A stretch of DNA of 8,022 bases from Bryobacteraceae bacterium (GTDB lineage: Bacteria; Acidobacteriota; Terriglobia; Bryobacterales; Bryobacteraceae): contig JACMLA010000033.1 of the NCBI GenBank assembly GCA_014379815.1, positions 1-8,022 on the forward strand, in the 5' to 3' direction. The notes beneath the pieces were generated by a model. That model made no database searches. It was not told the DNA's origin and saw only the letters and a list, made by a program, of their open reading frames with translations. A program made the position numbers and the translations under genes. Below, in pieces: positions 6,365 through 8,022 of the stretch. The number at the start of each line of letters is the position of its first letter. Within the stretch, counting starts at the first letter, position 1.

Positions 6365-7216
6365 TTACGCTACGTGAGAGTGCACCTGCGACGCGATGGC
6401 ACGTCCCCAGTAGCCCTCGAAGAGACCTTGCATAGCTTCAGCGAAACCCGGGTGATCGAACACAAGTGCAGTCCACGATGGTTTGGTGATCACTGGATCG
6501 AGGAGCGCCACCATGCCTTGCCTTCCGTCAAACACGGCTAGCTTCATCGGCAAACTGGAACTGCTCATCACCTCAACTCCGGAGCTTCGATACTCGGCCA
6601 GACGCGACTGGTGAACCTCATCCATCATCCCCGACTCATAAAGCAAACGGCACGTAACACCCCGCGATCGCGCCTGTTTTACGAGTTGCTCATCGAGCGG
6701 ATCGACCGCGTACGGAGGTCTTGAGAACTCGAAGTACTCAGTTCTGACTTCGGACAGCATTCGGCGGTATTGCGCAGCGATCTGAGCCGGTTCGCTGACG
6801 ATTCGCAAATAGTCCAGTGTGCCCCGACCGCCCTGCCCTTCTGAATACGCCCTCTTCAAGTCGTCTACCAGACCGGAAGCGTATCGGGCCTGTTCTTCCA
6901 GTTCATGCTGCACTGCTTCGCCGCGTCGTGCCAGATACGCAGGGATAGCGAGGGTAGGCTCGACAGCGGAGAACAACTTTGTTTTTTCCTGAACGACCTG
7001 CGCAAAACCTTTCTCGATGAGGCTGTCGAGCACCTCATAGATTTTCTGGCGGGGAACGTGAGACCGTGCTGCAAGCTCCAGCGCTTTGAATCGGGGGTGT
7101 CCCACAAGCACCAGATAGGAACGGGCCTCGTATGCATTCAGTCCAATCTGTTGCAGCCTTCGCCAGAAACGCTGAAAATCAATCTCGGGCAGTTCCTTGT
7201 TCATCGGTACGTGCAT
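6365..7216 (-). CDS. TrmB-family transcriptional regulator
   Basis: A 283-residue DNA-binding regulator. Residues about 16-87 are the TrmB winged helix-turn-helix: [20 protein letters not shown], then [20 protein letters not shown] as helix-turn-helix, and [20 protein letters not shown] as the wing. Residues about 95-125 are a charged helix likely to form a dimerising coiled coil. Residues about 135-275 are the C-terminal sensor region ([67 protein letters not shown]), resembling the phospholipase D-like fold of TrmB effector domains. TrmB proteins are best known in archaea as sugar-responsive repressors or activators; the bacterial ones are mostly unstudied, so the ligand is unknown. ATG 7216 has only a weak AGG 5 bases upstream; Met5 at 7204 is an alternative. 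The gene is divergent from the AAA+ gene and probably controls it, itself, or both. Confidence 0.87.
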   Translation of the reverse strand: MHVPMNKELPEIDFQRFWRRLQQIGLNAYEARSYLVLVGHPRFKALELAARSHVPRQKIYEVLDSLIEKGFAQVVQEKTKLFSAVEPTLAIPAYLARRGEAVQHELEEQARYASGLVDDLKRAYSEGQGGRGTLDYLRIVSEPAQIAAQYRRMLSEVRTEYFEFSRPPYAVDPLDEQLVKQARSRGVTCRLLYESGMMDEVHQSRLAEYRSSGVEVMSSSSLPMKLAVFDGRQGMVALLDPVITKPSWTALVFDHPGFAEAMQGLFEGYWGRAIASQVHSHVA

Positions 7217-7230
7217 AACCTATCACACGG

Positions 7231-7257
7231 CTTGCGATGCTGCAGCGACGCCGCAAG
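7231..7257. promoter_or_regulatory. Nested palindrome, candidate TrmB-type operator
   Basis: CTTGCG (7231-7236) and its inverse CGCAAG (7252-7257) flank a second, perfect palindrome GCTGCAGC (7239-7246). The site lies 15 bases upstream of the TrmB-type start codon, in the divergent promoter region, where an autoregulatory operator is expected. Just beside it is TATCAC (7221-7226), which equals one half of the TATCAC-N5-GTGATA motif known for some archaeal TrmB-like regulators, but the second half is not intact. Confidence 0.35.
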
Positions 7258-7300
7258 GGTCGTGGGTGCAGCGGAAACGTGGGAAGGTTTGACGGCGTCC

Positions 7301-7309
7301 TGTTACAAT
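7301..7309 (+). promoter_or_regulatory. Extended -10 promoter TGTTACAAT for the AAA+ gene
   Basis: TGT followed by TACAAT (7304-7309, a 5/6 match to TATAAT) is a full extended -10 element. TTGACG at 7289-7294 lies only 9 bases upstream and cannot pair with it as a normal -35. Transcription would start near 7316 and leave a leader of about 45 bases containing GGGAGG (7342-7347), which is 13 bases before the ATG at 7361, rather far for a ribosome site. Confidence 0.4.
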
Positions 7310-7360
7310 CGCCACTACGCGAAGGGCGTCAGGGAACGCAAGGGAGGCAGTGCTGATTGT

Positions 7361-8022
7361 ATGGCCGCCAGTGATTCACTTCCACGCACGCTCGGAGAGC
7401 TTCGACAGAGTCGCTTTTCCGAAGACCGGCTTGCGAACAGAACTGTAAAAGAAGAAGTCCGCGAAAATCTGCTTTGTCGTTTGCAGCGGAACGAACCGCT
7501 CTTTCCTGGCATCGTTGGCTACGAAGAGACCGTCGCTCCTCAAGTTGTCAACGCCCTCTTATCCCGCCACAATTTCATCCTTCTTGGGTTGCGCGGCCAG
7601 GCAAAGACCCGCTTGATTCGCATGCTGATTACTTTGCTCGATGAGTACCTCCCTTTTGTGGAGGGATCTGAAATTCACGATGACCCCTACCACCCGATCA
7701 GCAAGTTTGCCCGGAATCTGGTAGCCGAGCTGGGCGACAAAACCCCCATCGGGTATGTCGGCCGTGAGCAGAGATACGTCGAGAAGCTAGCTACGCCCGA
7801 TGTGACGATTGCTGACATGATCGGCGATATCGATCCCATCAAAGCAGCGAGAACAGGGCAGAACATTGCGGACGAACTGACCATTCACTATGGCCTGTTA
7901 CCGCGCGCCAATCGGGGAATTTTCGCTGTAAACGAACTCCCGGACCTTGCAGGAAAGATTCAGGTAGGTCTGTTCAACATCATGCAGGAAGGTGACGTCC
8001 AGATTAAGGGCTACCCTGTTCG
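7361..8022 (+). CDS. MoxR/Mg-chelatase-like AAA+ ATPase (3' part missing)
   Basis: The first 220 residues of a gene cut by the right edge. An N-terminal helix-rich part ([27 protein letters not shown]) leads into [20 protein letters not shown], the usual entry to MoxR/BchI-type AAA+ domains. The P-loop is GLRGQAKT (residues 76-83, Lys82). A long insert follows with [47 protein letters not shown] and [14 protein letters not shown]. The Walker B-like segment [11 protein letters not shown] (186-196) has Asn where AAA+ proteins usually have Asp, keeping Glu192. [20 protein letters not shown] is the characteristic helix 2 insert region. Proteins of this type are often labelled Mg-chelatase or sigma-54-interacting, but no chelatase partner or sigma-54 contact motif is seen here. 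MoxR-type ATPases commonly work with a von Willebrand factor A protein as chaperones, so a VWA gene just downstream would fit. Confidence 0.86.
   Translation, partial: MAASDSLPRTLGELRQSRFSEDRLANRTVKEEVRENLLCRLQRNEPLFPGIVGYEETVAPQVVNALLSRHNFILLGLRGQAKTRLIRMLITLLDEYLPFVEGSEIHDDPYHPISKFARNLVAELGDKTPIGYVGREQRYVEKLATPDVTIADMIGDIDPIKAARTGQNIADELTIHYGLLPRANRGIFAVNELPDLAGKIQVGLFNIMQEGDVQIKGYPV

Noticed and set aside
7289..7309. Paired -35/-10 TTGACG and TACAAT
   Set aside because: The spacing is 9 bases, far short of the usual 16-18; only the extended -10 was kept.

Overview
The window is chromosomal-looking bacterial DNA of moderately high GC and probably comes from an acidobacterium (phylum Acidobacteriota). 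That assignment rests on gene content and is inference. It has a CRTAC1-type FG-GAP protein beside a large membrane-anchored multihaem cytochrome fused to TPRs, a regulator with a DNA-binding-like N-terminal region joined to a FlgO/TolB-like domain, and an AAA+ MoxR/Mg-chelatase-like ATPase, all of kinds I associate with soil acidobacteria. I see no insertion sequence, prophage gene, CRISPR array, rRNA or tRNA gene.

Left block (1-4272, all minus strand). In transcription order: a 282-residue FlgO-domain regulator; after 79 bases, a 947-residue protein with five N-terminal membrane helices, five CxxCH haem sites, a beta-rich middle part and C-terminal TPRs; then, overlapping its stop codon, an exported FG-GAP/CRTAC1-like protein that runs off the left edge. 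The 4-base TTGA overlap indicates translational coupling of the last two. The block looks like a regulated electron-transfer module of unknown substrate facing the periplasm.

Middle block (4273-6173). A 303-base divergent region carries candidate promoters and spaced ACGGTAAG repeats. It separates the regulator from a plus-strand histidine phosphatase (4576-5172). The phosphatase converges, with only 2 bases between stop codons, on a DUF892/YciE ferritin-like protein that carries a long Lys/Ala/Gly/Ser linker and a second C-terminal domain.

Right block (6365-8022). A TrmB-type regulator (minus strand) is divergent from an AAA+ ATPase of the MoxR/Mg-chelatase type (plus strand, cut by the right edge). 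The 144 bases between them hold an extended -10 promoter and a nested palindrome near the regulator's start, a layout typical of a regulator controlling itself and its neighbour.

The most unusual items are the cytochrome's architecture, with an apparent duplication of a His-bearing membrane hairpin, and the ferritin-like fusion protein with a histone-tail-like linker. No clear new defence or mobile system is visible.
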